Assembly: GCA_900155495.1 (NCBI GenBank)
Contig: FTLJ01000868.1
Location: 1 to 34,754 of the forward strand
DNA length: 34,754 nucleotides
From: Porogramme epimiltina
Lineage: Eukaryota > Basidiomycota > Agaricomycetes > Polyporales > Polyporaceae
Direction: 5' to 3'
Part shown: positions 21,969 to 33,215 of the stretch, one piece after another
Numbering within the stretch: the stretch's first letter is position 1
Layout of the letters: the number at the start of each line of letters is the position of its first letter
Made by a program: the position numbers and the translations under genes
Notes under the pieces: generated by a model
The model's database searches: none
Told to the model about the DNA's origin: nothing
What the model saw: only the letters and a program-made list of their open reading frames with translations

Positions 21969-22335
21969 TCGACGATGGACCAGAAGCAGGATCAGCCACG
22001 GTCCTTTATAGACGAGTGCACTGTTTTTGTTCAGGAATTCGTTGACCGACTTGATGTTAATGTATGTAGTCGTATGACAAAGCCCCATTCTTTCATTTCT
22101 ACCTCGACATCTGAACGCTAAGCTAGGTCTCTCGTTGCAAGAGTTCCTATAAGTCATGGTGATACCCGTCTAGAAACGAAACGCGCTTCACAACGGGCAT
22201 TCCCCAATCTTCAAACGCGTGGAACGCGGGGCAGGCAAAATCTGTTTCATCGCACTTCCTTCGCAGAACGATACATCTATTAAAGAAACCTGGGAAGAAT
22301 ACAGATCGGAAATTCGTAGAATGAGCTAGGATGAG
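21969..22335. other. 3' flank of NWD copy 3, no gene seen
   Basis: Closely matches 364-743 of unit 1 (shared 'cgatggaccag', 'tttatagacgag', 'aatgtatgtagt', 'gacaaagccc'). Nothing coding was found. Confidence 0.45.
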
Positions 22336-25300
22336 TTAATCATCTGATGCATCAACGATTACAAGTCGTCCTTCGTCCGTCGCAAGTGCGATCCTGTGCC
22401 CGCGAATGTCCAAGCCACCTGGTTCATAAGGATCGGTGTGCCTGTAGCCCGGTGGAAGCCACCGCACCCGACAACGTTCCCCATCGGTGTCCACACGCCA
22501 AATCCACCCGTCATCCTCCACGTAGTAGTTCGCAAATTCTGACGAAAGAATAGGCGCTCCCTGTTCCGACTGGGAGGCATCCTCGCGCTGCGTTGCAAGC
22601 GGCCAGTGCTCGGGGGATGGGATTGGGGCGTATCCCCCGTAGGCCACGACGGCGCGGCTGTTGGTGGAGAACTCAATGCGGCCGGCTACTACTTTTATTG
22701 ACGTCTCGACGCGGAGTTGATCTAGGAAGCGGGGTGCGCGACTGTCATCGAGCTGGTTCTGGGCCATAATAGGATCTTCCACCGCTGAAGGTGGGCCATC
22801 TTGAAGGAGAGCAGAGACGTCCCAGATACAAACTTTGCCGAACCCGCCTGCTGAAAGAAGGCGCGACTTGTCCGGAGAGAAAGAGAAGGCGTCAATATCG
22901 GAACTGTGGTGCTCTGTCTTTACCTTCCATAGCACGGTGTTGGATGGGGCATCGCATATGCACATGTGAGCACTCAACGGGTCGCCTGTCGGGAACAAGG
23001 TTTCAGTTCAAATCGTCCGCTTCACGACCTTCATAGACCACTCGGGATGACTCGCCTTCGCATGATGAGACGATAACATAATCGCTCTCTCCGGGAAGCA
23101 CGGCCATGGCACCGAGATGCCCCGATCCTGTGATCTTGTACATCACCCTCCAGGTCTCCGTCTCCGCATTCCACGCTTGCACCGTATCCCTTGAGCGCGA
23201 AATGAGGAGGTGCGAGTTCGAGGTGAAGGCAGTCTGCTCCGCTGAACCCTCATGCCCGCGAAGCACCGTTCCGGAATAGTTGTCGTGTTCCCTGTGGTAT
23301 AGGTCAATCGAGTAGTCCTCCCAGCCGGAGAGCGCGATTCGAGACCCGTCAGACGACCAGGTCAATATGACGTCTTGTGGACGAAAGAAAGAGGTTTCCG
23401 GACGTGCCGGAACGGTGAGGATGACCTTGGACGACGACAGCATGACATCCCAGAGCTGGACCGTCCCGTCTTCATGCGCGACAGCTAGGATGTTGTCGGC
23501 GTGGGGCGAGAATGCTACCATGACGACGGGCACCGGCGTGTGGACGGCGTCGCCCGTCGGCGCGGATTCGCGCGAGACCGCGGGGAGGCTGGCCTGTAAC
23601 ATGGCCGTGTCCCACGTGCGTGCCGTGCCGCCATGGGAGGTTACAATATTGGCGCCGTCGGAGGAAAACTTCAAGTGCTGGATGTTTCCCTCCTTAATCT
23701 GTTCTGATTGACCGATCTGCTCTCCTGTGATGGGGTCCCAAAGTAGAATAATGGATCCGCATGCGACGGCGAGGGAGGAGCCGTCGGGGGAGAAGTCGAG
23801 TGCCCGAACGTAGCCCGGCGTCTCCAGCACACGGGGATCGGGCCCTGGGGAGTGGTCGGCGAGGGCCCACAGAGTCACTTTTCTGTTTCCTCCGCATGCG
23901 ACTGTTTTGCTATCATGAGATACGGCAACAGCGCCGGAAAAGGAGTCGTGCTCAGACTTGACTCGGAGCGTGCGGACTTTGGAAGTGTCTGAAAGCGTCC
24001 AGATTTTGCACGTCCTGTCAATGCTTCCGGAGACCAAAAAGGATCCGTCCCGCGAGAATGCTACAGATTCTATGTAATTAGAATGACCTTCAAAAGTGGC
24101 TGTAAGCTTGATCTCCCCAGATTCCATATTCCACAATTTGACTGTATGGGGGTGGCTGTGGGCTGACGCGGCATAGTTTCCCTGGTACGAGTAGGCAACG
24201 CAGCGCAACCAATTTGGTTGATGACCCCAGGTGGGGTTTGAATGGTGCTCTTGCGAGAGGAGGCATACTCCCGTTTGAGCATCCAATACAAGAAGCTTCC
24301 CATTGGTAAACCCGGCAAGTATATCCTTCCCATCAGGCGAGAACGCAACGCTCGTGACCGATTCTTCCTGTTCAAGGACAAGGAGTCGCTCTCCTGTGCG
24401 CGCGTCCCAGAGTAGAATAGCCTTCTCGTCTTCAGATCCACTGGTTACCACGAGATCGTTGGCCGGAGAATAATCTACGCCGCTGACGTGTTCATGGCCC
24501 TCCATGATGGTCACATGTGCATTCCAACGGGCCGGTGGTAACCCAACAGCGATGGTGATCTTCCCGTCAATGTCTTTCTTGTACACCTCGCGCAGGATGG
24601 AGCTTGAGGGGCAGGCCGGGAGGCCGGACGTGTACACCGATGAGGCCGTGGTGGTGAATGCGGCATAACAGTGGCGAGTCATGCGTTCACAGTCGAAGAG
24701 TAAGTTGACTGTGTCTTTTGACACCTCAAACTCGGGGGAGACGTTCTGAGGAGATAGTCACGAAAATGATTTTAGTTTATTTCAAGGCGTCATACATACC
24801 CGGAGGGTCTGTTGGGCGATTCGTAGAGCTTCCACGGCGATGAACATCTCGTCGATGAGGCTGAGTGCCTCGAGCCATTGCAGCAGTTGCTTCTCACAAA
24901 ATGTTTTCAAAAGACCGATAATTTCCTTGTCAACCGTGGATTTGCTGAGATGGTAGGCCCAGTGGCGCGAAGCGTACTGAACCTGCGTGGGTAGGCGGTC
25001 ACGGACGCGCGTGGCAAGATCGGGAATTTGCTTGTTGGGGAAAGAAATTTGGTGCGGTGTGATTTGACAGGTGTTCTTGCGGAGTGCACGTGACATTGTC
25101 TCGAAGCAGCGCTTCGTGAGGACCGCGTGGTCCCGAGGATCAATCGCTAGCTTAGGATTTGTGCTGCCGAGGAGGAAATCAGGGAATGAGGGATGGATGA
25201 TCTGTATGAACCCGTCGCTGGACTGCGGGAGAGATATGACGGAGTGGACGAACGCCAAGGTTCGCGCCGCCGTTCCAGTACGTAGTCCGAGGAGGGTGTC

Positions 25301-27351
25301 TAGTGCAAATGGTGACAGTCGGTCCTGCAACAGCACAACGGACCGCACAACCAACATCAGTTGTTCCACCATATCCGGATCTGCATCGTCCGTGATGATA
25401 GCGCCAAAAACGTCATCGTATAGCTTGTAGAGATAGGCTAGGGGCGAGTCCTTGTGTTTCTCCAGCATCTGAAGCACAATGTCTAGTCGTTTCCATGGAT
25501 TCTGTCCAAGCTCGTCGGCGATGAACCTCATCGCAGTCGCGAGGAAGATAAAAAGTCCATGAGCGAGGAAGATCAACTTTTCCTTCTCAGCATCGGTCGG
25601 CCAGGACTCATCCGCGGAGTACTCTTTCCTAATCGCCTTCAGTCGTTCGTCAACGTAGATGACCATGTCTTGCTTCACGATTTCGGGAGGAACTTCGTCG
25701 AGAGGGAATGGGTGGGTGTTCGCAAGGAGGGAGTCGTAACGGAACCCCTTCACGATCCGAGGCTCAGGCCGACTAGTTATCAAGAACTTGAGGGGGGAAA
25801 GTTCGGTCACGAGGTGTGACAGTGCAGCGAGGATGACCGATACCGCCTCCTTGTCGTTGCATTCGTCGAGGGCATCGATTATCACGACTTGGGGGAGGGG
25901 AGAGGTACCTTTCGTCGGAGCGCCTTTAATCGCACGCAACGGCTCGACGATGAGCTTCTCGAGCTGCTTCAACGGCGCAGCGCGGTCGATGTCGGAAGGA
26001 GGGGAGAGAGCCTTGACGAGTTCATTTGCAAACTCTGGATTGGATTCGGAGAGTTGGTATGCGACTGTGGGGATGATTCGAAGTACATCGTTACGGCCGC
26101 CTTGACGGGCGCAGAAAAAGCTTGCCCCGAGGCGCCCTTCGTTGTGGCACCATTCAGCCACCGTATGGGAGATGGAGGTCTTTCCTGAGCCGGGAGGACC
26201 CTTCATCCACACGATTGACGAATTCCCACTGCCAGAGAACATTGGGGAGACATCGGTCTTGACTTTCTCCGGTTCTCCAGTTATCCAAGACTGTATTGCT
26301 GACTGGACCTCCTTCCTTGTGCCCGCCATACATCCGGACCGGCCGCTAGCGCCGTCGCTGTACCGCGCATCGCTGACGTGGTTGAGCTCCTTGAGCGCTG
26401 TGACGCATTGTTAGCATTCATAAGGGGAAGTTAACGGAGGACATGCCTGTGCTCAGTGCTTGCCTCTACTCCAAACAATACCAATCGTAAGAAGCTAGAC
26501 TCGAAAAAGTAAAACGTGGGAGAACAAACCTCGAGAGCAACCTGGGTGCGGAGGGCTGACTGAAGCTGGCGACATAGTCGAACATCAGTTCAAAGCCATA
26601 GCCTTTCACATGCAACCGTACCGTGTGATCATGAACGAGTAAAGACAAAGCTTCGATATGACCATCTAGCTCTCCAGCGATACGTTCTACTTGTGCAACT
26701 TGTGTGATCCATCCTGGACTGGCCAGACCTTTCACAGCCTTCGCAACTTTTTGCACCTCTCTGTCACGTCAGGATTCAAGGTGTTAGCGTAGAAACAACT
26801 TCATGGGGGAAGAACGGACTCTTTGAAGCGTTCCAGCTGCTGTGAAATTTCCGCGGGACAATCTTGGGGGTCGGGGAGGCCTTTGACAATCCGTAACAAG
26901 GAATGAACACGCCCGTGGCACTTGCTGATTTTTTCTTTGTTTGCCTTATATTGCTGTCGTGAAACGCAGTTAAGCTGTAGATATCGCTCCCTGGTCGCCC
27001 CATACTCACGTCGTAGACTTCCGCCGTAGCCACTGCCCCACCCAAAACAGCTTGAAGGGGTGGAAGAGGACCAGATGCTTCCTTCGCGATCTTGAGTATA
27101 CTCCGCAGCGCTCCCGTAGCCGTCTTCTTCAAATCTTGCCAGCCACCGGGAGGCGACTCGGAATCGCTCTGATCTGACGCATCGGCATCGGGGGAGTCGA
27201 CGGGGGCATCTGCGGATGCTAGCACTTCGGGGACAGGCTGTGTACTCGATGCTCCCGGAGGGTCGGGAGGTAGCTGAACGGGAGATGCCTCGGGATTTGA
27301 GATACACCAGAGACAACCCAGCGCCTTCGTTATTGCTCTCCACACTTTCAT
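22336..27351 (-). CDS. NACHT-WD40 STAND protein (NLR-like), NWD copy 3
   Basis: Predicted 1545-aa paralogue. Exons 5' to 3': 27351-27010, 26953-26820, 26760-26622, 26565-26530, 26465-26447 (microexon), 26397-24800, 24745-23026, 22985-22336, summing to 1546 codons with the stop. The start is MKVWRAITK. Walker A GPPGSGKT is at about 290-297 and Walker B VVIIDALDE at about 394-402, with a short insert (TKGTS) just before Walker B that the other copies lack. The early NACHT sequence (CARQGGRNDVLRIIPTVAYQ, SPPSDIDRAAPLKQLEKLIV) follows copy 2 almost exactly. The rest of the exon and the WD40 region (KITIAVGLPPARWNAHVTIM) follow copy 1. Some donors are relaxed (GTCCGT after exon 2, GCATGT after the microexon); a 40-nt intron precedes the last exon. 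No inactivating change was found. It is probably active as an NLR-like receptor, with its own specificity if the propellers bind ligands (inference). Confidence 0.88.
26447..26465 (-). other. 19-nt microexon of NWD copy 3 with GC-AG intron
   Basis: Encodes RQALST plus one base of Ala. It follows an AGTAG acceptor and is followed by AG|GCATGT, the same GC donor as in copy 1. Size and phase match the other two copies exactly. Confidence 0.65.
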
Positions 27352-28683
27352 GTCTTGCAAGGGTCCAGATGACGCGTCCGGGAGCGATGAGAGAGGGTGG
27401 AGAGAGCAGACAGCAGGGATAGGAGGATAGGGCACGTACGTTGCAAAAGCCGGGGAGGTGTGGACGTTCAACGTCTTCTGGCGCTCCTTTTGATGTGCGT
27501 GGTGGCCCGATGCACGCGGTCTCGTGCAGGATTAACACGCGGTGTAGGGCTCTGGAGCACTTGTATGAAAGAAGCAGAGGAGAGGCGCTATAGGACCCTC
27601 TTTGTCGAATGGCGACGAAAACGCGGGAGAACAGGCTGTCAGGGAAGCGGAGGCGCGAAATTGCGGGTTCACACGTCTGCGCGGGGCAAGAAGTGCGCTC
27701 CCTCTCCGTGTGCACGTTCGTACACAACTGAAAGCAAGTCACTGGATAGATATCGATGTCATCGACGAAATCAATTATTGTGGACGATAGCACTTTGGTC
27801 GAAATCAGAAGGGGGAAACGACTGAACAGATGCTGAAAACGCGCACCTACAGATAAATCCGTCCCGGCACGCCGCCCGCCTCCTCTCTGCCTTATGGCAT
27901 GCCGTCATTTCTCCTATAGCCTCTCCTGCGATCCAAGACCTACAGCATCTTCCCGCCGATCCATAGAGCTCCCTAACCATGCTCTCCCGCGCCGACTTGA
28001 CAAGCAATGTGCTGTCTATTAAACCTAGAAAAAGCACAAACGGCTTAGTTGCGAAGGGCATCTCACGAGAACCCGCTGCGGGTTTCAACGTTAACGTTCG
28101 CCCTGTCTTCGTTGGGCGAAGAGGTTCAGTAGCAGCGCTATCCCGGAGCAGCTACCGCCGGCGCGATCCCATTGTGCCGCGTCGGGCGTTCATAGCTCTG
28201 TTGTGCCTGGAAAACAGTCGAGGTTGAGGTTGAATGGATGAACAAGGTGCGGGCGGGAGCGCTGAGCATAGCCTGGGGCATCGAGGATTGGACGTTCGGA
28301 GATTAGGGGTCGTGCTGTAGACAGGGCCAGCTCGCGCGGCTGGAACGATCGAGCAGGCCTCGCAGAACGCGGGCGAGGAGAAGACCCGTCGACCGGAGGG
28401 TGGACGCACGGGAAGCGAAGAAGCAAATGGGCTGAGGCGCGCAGATGCGCCGATCGTGCCGCAGAGCCTCGCAGGAGGGGCACGTCGGCTGCTGGCCGTC
28501 CGGCGTGCACGGCAGCCAAGGCAGCGGACGGGAGTCCCGTGCAGAAGCGAGAGAAGGGGAGAGCCCAGCGAGGCGAGGCCTTGAGCGGTGCGTGCAGGCC
28601 CGCCCGAAGGTGGACGGCGAGCACGCCTGCGCACGCGGGGGAGGCTCCAGGCCTAGGGCGGCGGGCCCGCCGTGAATACGCGT
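27352..28683. other. Intergenic block 3 between NWD and ZIP remnant
   Basis: Counterpart of block 1. No supported gene. It carries the presumed promoter of NWD copy 3 on the minus strand. It ends with TGAGTCA at 28683-28689, as in unit 1, just before the ZIP remnant. Confidence 0.5.
27386..27420 (-). promoter_or_regulatory. Pyrimidine-rich leader tract upstream of NWD copy 3
   Basis: CT-rich on the coding strand, 35-70 nt before the ATG, aligned with the tracts of copies 1 and 2. Weak support for a leader region. Confidence 0.3.
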
Positions 28684-28689
28684 GAGTCA

Positions 28690-30165
28690 CAGAGTGACTG
28701 TGACGGATGCAGTCACCTCCTCCCCAGTGGCGTCATCGCGCGCTCTTCCCGTCACTCTTGTGCCCGTGCCCACTTCGCCTGCGAAGTGCTCCTCTGCACG
28801 GCACTTCTCCCGTACAACCCTGAGCTTACACCCTCCTTCGTGTAGCTGTCTCTTTCCCGACACTCCCGGCGACATGTCGGTCAATACAAGCCCCCAGCAT
28901 CTTCTTCGTGGACAAGCATTTTGGCACGGGGGTCATCTTTTCCGCCGCCTTCGTCCATCTCCAGGGCTCGGATGCACTCAAGGCTCTTCTGGACCCGGCC
29001 GTCAACAAGACGTGGAAAGTCGGTCGCTGTGCAAATGTAATTGTGTACGCCTCTTTGTTCATGCCAGGCGACGTGCTCAGAATGCTTCTCACCTCTTCCT
29101 GCACAGATTAGTGTCTCCGCTGTGCCTGATCCTCATACAATGTCGGTTTGTGGCCTATTCTCCCTAACGTCCATCGCTCACACTCTCCTTCAGATATCAT
29201 CTCGACTGCATATGTCGATAGCCTCCATTCCTATCGCTCCGCACCTTTAACACCAACCGCCTCCGTCCCCGACGCGTTCGTCTCCGGAGGCCACCCCTGG
29301 CACGAGCCGCGCACGATGCACATACAACACCGCTCATGCGGGCCGCGCTGGCGATGGTGCGACAACCTATGGCCGAACGCCCGCCGTGGCGGCGCGTACG
29401 AGGCTGCGGGGCCGGCGCCGGGACACGACACTCGTCGAAACCGCCGACACCATAAGCGCACGCGCACGGATGGGGAACTGGACCTGGAGGGGGCGCGGGT
29501 GTGTGTGCCTGCGGTGGTTGTGAAGGCGTGCGAGGGGCATAAGTGTGGTGAAGGGGCCAGGATCGCGCCCGGGACAGGGTCTGGAAGGGAGACGGGACGC
29601 GTGCGTGCTGCGCGTGGTGGTGGATAGGGGCACACGCGTGGACAGCGGTACGGACACGGACATGGGCACGCGCAGTTGGACATGGTGCGCTGAATGGACG
29701 AGATGCACGGCTCGGGGGACTCGGACGCGGACGCGCACGGGGACGACCCAGACGCGAATGAGGAGTGCGGAGAAGAGGCTGTGGTGGACGGGGCGACGAA
29801 GGTCGGGCGGCGGTGGGAGACCATCGGGATCCGGGTGCGTGGCTGCGTTGTCTTCCTCGCCTCAGAATGCGTCTGGACTGAGCTGCGTATTCGGGGAACT
29901 ACAGGTGCTTCGAATGTGGATCGCGACCCCCCGCTCGTTGTCGGCCTCACGATACCCTCCGCGATCGGGTCTGAGTTCAGTGCGTCCCTCCCTCCCCTTC
30001 CCCCTCCCCTCTCTCGTCCCCCAGCCGTGTGCTCATGCTCACTGCGGCGCGCACGCACAGCGTCGCTCGTCGCCACGATCGTCTTCCACCACCTCTTCGG
30101 GGGCATCTCGCTCGAGCTCGGCCTCGGGCTCACCACGCTCGGCGGCGCCAGGACATGAGGACGTG
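28690..30165 (+). pseudogene. ZIP zinc-transporter pseudogene, copy D
   Basis: 5'-truncated like A and B. DKHFGTGVIFSAAFVHLQ (about 28908-28960), ALKALLDPAVNKTWKVG and VIVYASLFM are readable. A deletion removes the SIQxEY and HHARHAHH segments, so AYVDSLHSY leads at once into DAFVSGG. The His loop near 29650 is out of frame. DEECGEE-like acidic residues and VGRRWETIGI are present. The TM4 exon survives, but its HS has been lost (PLVVGLT). TM5 reads VATIVFHHLFGG, replacing the metal-binding Glu with Gly. It then jumps to LGLGLTTLGGART, skipping the TM5-TM6 loop, and stops at TGA. TM7-8 are missing. Confidence 0.8.
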
Positions 30166-30430
30166 CGTGGGCGATCAATAAGGTCAGGGAACTACCGACG
30201 TCGGTGCATGAACGAGTTGCGATTATTGAGGACGCGATAAGCTTTCGCTGGATTGTAAACGCTTGAGGTGCGTCTGTTCTTCTCATCCCTCCCTGACCGG
30301 ACCATTGCGCCGAACCTACAGGACGGCCTCATCCTCGTGAGCGTCCTCTCCCACCCCGGCATGGACGTTGCTCATGTCCCCGTAGCGCTGAACGTCTTCG
30401 ATGACGGTATCTCTCTTACTCCTGTCGAGC
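30160..30430 (+). pseudogene. FAD-dependent monooxygenase 3' fragment, copy 4
   Basis: AINKVRELPTSVHERVAIIEDA (from about 30167) matches the GDA-bearing exon of copy 2, but with the Gly changed to Glu and the following donor changed from GTAAGC to ATAAGC. The THAMTSFQAAGAG exon is gone. After CTACAG, DGLILVSVLSHPGMDVAHV…ALNVFDD reads from 30322 and then loses similarity at about 30420. Everything that follows it in units 1-3, including the NWD gene, is absent. Confidence 0.72.
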
Positions 30431-30634
30431 ACTGGCAGGATATTCCGCCATGCTGCTCGCTGAACGCAACAAATCTAGTCCCATCCGCAAGCGATACGGC
30501 GCCCAAGCGATGAGCCCCTCAAGCGCACTAACCCCCACGCCGCCTCACAGAGCATGGGCCACGTAGCTAACTACGTATCGGTAGTGCGTTCCAGCTAACA
30601 CATGATGCCAGTAGGGAACAATGTTGACGGGAGG
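30431..30634. other. Filler at the lost NWD site, no gene seen
   Basis: About 200 bp with no match to the other units that I could see. It contains an imperfect palindrome around 'acgtagctaactacgt' (about 30561-30576). Confidence 0.35.
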
Positions 30635-30835
30635 ACTTGGGGAGAAGATGCGATATCAGCTCACCCTTGTTCGGACCATCTAGTAGTTTTTGTGTGTCGG
30701 CGAGATGGGTTGTATAGCACACAGCTCACCACCAGCTCTACTGCGATCCACTTATGGCACTTAGCTTCCGTCGGCCGTGTGCCTTGGTGATGGTCATCCG
30801 AACTTCAAGCTTCCAGAGTGACCGCCGCGAAGTGA
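30635..30835. repeat. Junction element, copy 2 of 3 (diverged)
   Basis: Resembles about 32975-33175: shared 'ccacttatggcactta', a 'ttccg(t/c)cg' step, 'cgaacttc' or 'tgaacttc', and 'ccgc(c/t)gcga'. It abuts the surviving intergenic block of unit 4. Confidence 0.5.
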
Positions 30836-32310
30836 AGAAGTTTCCTGGAGCTGCTTCTCGGGTGCGTCGTGGCCCGATGCACGCCGTTTCGTGTAGGACG
30901 ATCATGGTGAGTAGGGTTCCGGGGCACTTGCATCGAAGAAGCAGAGAATAGGTGTTCTGGCAGGCTCGTTGTTGAAAGGTGGTGGAAATGCGGGTGAACG
31001 CACTGTTAGAGAAGCTGAGGGGCAAGATCGCGGGTTCTGCACGAAGTAAGAAGTACGCTTTCCGTGTTTGCATTCGTGCACGACTGAGAGCGATTCACTG
31101 CGTGGATGTCCGTTCAAATGACGCCATCACTGAAATATATTGTTGTTGTAGATGCTAGCACTTTGGTCGGAAGTCAGAACAGGAGAAACGACTGAGCAAG
31201 TGCTGAACATGCGCACCTACAGAAGGATCTGTCCCTACACGACCCCTGTTTACTCTCCGCCTGATGGCATGCGGCCGTCATTCCCCCTTTAGCCTCTGCT
31301 GCGATCCTCGAGCTATAGCATCTTCCGACAATCCCTAGAACTCCCTAACCATCCTCGCGCGCGCTGATTGCGCGGATAGTGTGCTGTCCATTAAACCCAG
31401 AAGGAGTGAAAATGTGTTCGATACGCATGAGAGACACAATGGAACGTGCTGTCGGTAGTCTAAGCTGGGCGCACAGACGGTCGAGGACAGCCACCCCCGG
31501 CGCAATCCAGTGGCTTCGCATCGATCGTTCATGATTCCGTTGTCATTGGTGCGGAGCGGGGCGAGAACGGTTGAGGTGGAAGGGATTATACCGTACAGGG
31601 CGCGGGCGGGAGCGTAGAACCCGGCCTCAGGCGTCAGGGATCGGGCGTTCAGAAGATGCGTGCTACCTAGCCAGAGGTGGCGGCTCTACCGATCGGCGCG
31701 GGAGAGTTTAGTTAATAGGCCCGAGGTATGTGGAGCAGCAAAGAAGATACGGGGTTGGGGGTCGTGCTCAGAGAGGTGGACGAGACGTCGGGTCTATGCT
31801 CATCGTCTGCCACAAGAGACACAAGAGACAAGCCGAAGGCCAGTTCAGGAAGACGCAGCAGCGGACGGGGTCAGATCGCGCTGCTGGAACGGTGTAGAAG
31901 ACCCGAGGAGCGGCGGGTGGCCGCAGGGGACGCGAAGAAGAACCAAGATCGCCAACGTGAGGTCGGGGATGCACCGGCCGTGCATGAAAGCTTGAGCCTT
32001 GCAGGAGGAGCGCGGTGGCGGTCGAGGCAGCTGACAGGAGTCCCGGACAGAAGCGAGAATCAGGGAGAGCCCGGAGAGGGAAGGGAAGGCTTTGAGCCTT
32101 GAAAGGAGCGTCCAGGCCCCCGCGAAGGTGGATGGCGAGTGCCCGCTCGGCTCCGGGCCAACCGCAAAAACGCCTGCCTAACAACGTGACTTGCGAGGAG
32201 CGCACTCACGTGCTCTCAGGTGACGTCATCGCCCTTCCTATCGCTCCCGGGCTCGCGCGCACTGCGCCTGCGAAGTGCCGCTGCCAGCAACAGCCCTGGG
32301 CCCCTACTAC
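30836..32310. other. Intergenic block 4 without its NWD gene
   Basis: Counterpart of 5900-7200, 15330-16980 and 27480-28790, sharing 'gatgcac', 'gaagcagag', 'gcgcacctac' and 'agtgtgctgtcc'. In the other units it separates NWD from ZIP; here the NWD gene is gone and the ZIP part stops after a stub. No coding sequence is supported. Confidence 0.5.
32221..32228. promoter_or_regulatory. TGACGTCA palindrome (CRE/ATF-like)
   Basis: Perfect octamer, with CACGTG about 12 bp to its left. Same relative position as 16941-16948. Weak evidence alone. Confidence 0.3.
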
Positions 32311-32970
32311 TACCTAGCACGGCGTGCATGGCGGGATCTCACGTCATACGGATACGCACCGTCTGTATAGCGGAACGCAAGCGTGCGGGAGGGGAACGGA
32401 AGTCTCGGATTAAGAAAGTACGCTACTAGGGTATATAAGGAGTACAGCGAGATAAGGAAATGTGTGTACCACGCGGTAAGGGACGGAGATACACGTGGAA
32501 TCGATGACGCGAGAATTGCCTACTACGAGAGTCCGGGCGTCCGATATTACAACAGTCTGCGGTTGTTTGCAGTCTTTATACTAAAAGGTTGTATGGGAAG
32601 CCGGTGTCATTTGATAATAGATAATAGACGACCATTTCTCGGAGCGGGACGTTCAACGGCCACGCGCGCTGTATAGATTCGCCCATTCTCCCAATCGCGC
32701 AAACTCTGGCCTGCCTGTGCGCCAGAGAGAAAGGCCTCGACGCGAGCTTCTTCTGTGAGTCCCAATGCCTCGCTCGTCTTTCCCATGTGACCTCAAAACA
32801 GCATGGACGCCGTGCTGCCTCCCTCTGTCCTGCTGAGCAGGCATTTCCGCCACGCTCCTCATGTTCCAGCGAGGAGACGCATACACCTATCCCCGTACAT
32901 GAAAACAACGGACTTAGCTCTACCGATGACTCTCTGTATTGCGCGCCAGCGTACGTTGTGACACACTGAG
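32311..32970. other. Segment unique to unit 4
   Basis: No match in units 1-3. The first 330 bp are more AT-rich than the surroundings and hold TATATAAGG (about 32432-32440) and a 97-aa open frame (32383-32676, + strand) rich in Tyr and Arg that I do not recognise. The rest carries an open frame of 167 aa on the minus strand (32576-33079), also unrecognised. It could be a transposon remnant, or unique DNA brought in with the rearrangement. Confidence 0.35.
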
Positions 32971-32974
32971 GTTG

Positions 32975-33215
32975 AAAGGGGAAGGGGGAAGATACGAGTT
33001 CAGCTCGCCCTGGTGGAAAACGCCTCGTGTTTGCGTGTTGGTGAGAAGAGGTGCGGAGTGCACAACGCACCCGCTTCATGCTCGCCCCACTTATGGCACT
33101 TACATGACTTCCGCCGTCTGTGAGTTTGGGTGGTGCTCATGATCTGAACTTCGAAGGTCCGCTGCGAGGTCGAGCTTGTCGGTAGCGGCGTTGATTCTTT
33201 TGATCGAGCGACGTA
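32975..33215. repeat. Junction element, copy 3 of 3
   Basis: Matches 18750-18935 strongly in its right half ('acttcgaaggtccgc', 'gttgattcttttga') and 30635-30835 in its left half. It leads into the upstream region of ZIP copy E, just as copy 1 leads into ZIP copy C. Confidence 0.6.

Larger units (their letters stand above)
21618..30321. repeat. Tandem duplicon unit 3 (8.7 kb)
   Basis: It holds NWD copy 3 (-), intergenic block 27352-28683 and ZIP copy D. It is shorter than unit 1 because ZIP copy D and monooxygenase fragment 4 have internal deletions. Confidence 0.8.

Noticed and set aside
29231..30286. 351-aa open frame on the minus strand opposite ZIP copy D
   Set aside because: Antisense shadow of the ZIP and monooxygenase remnants, with low-complexity Arg/Pro/Ser composition and no recognisable domain.
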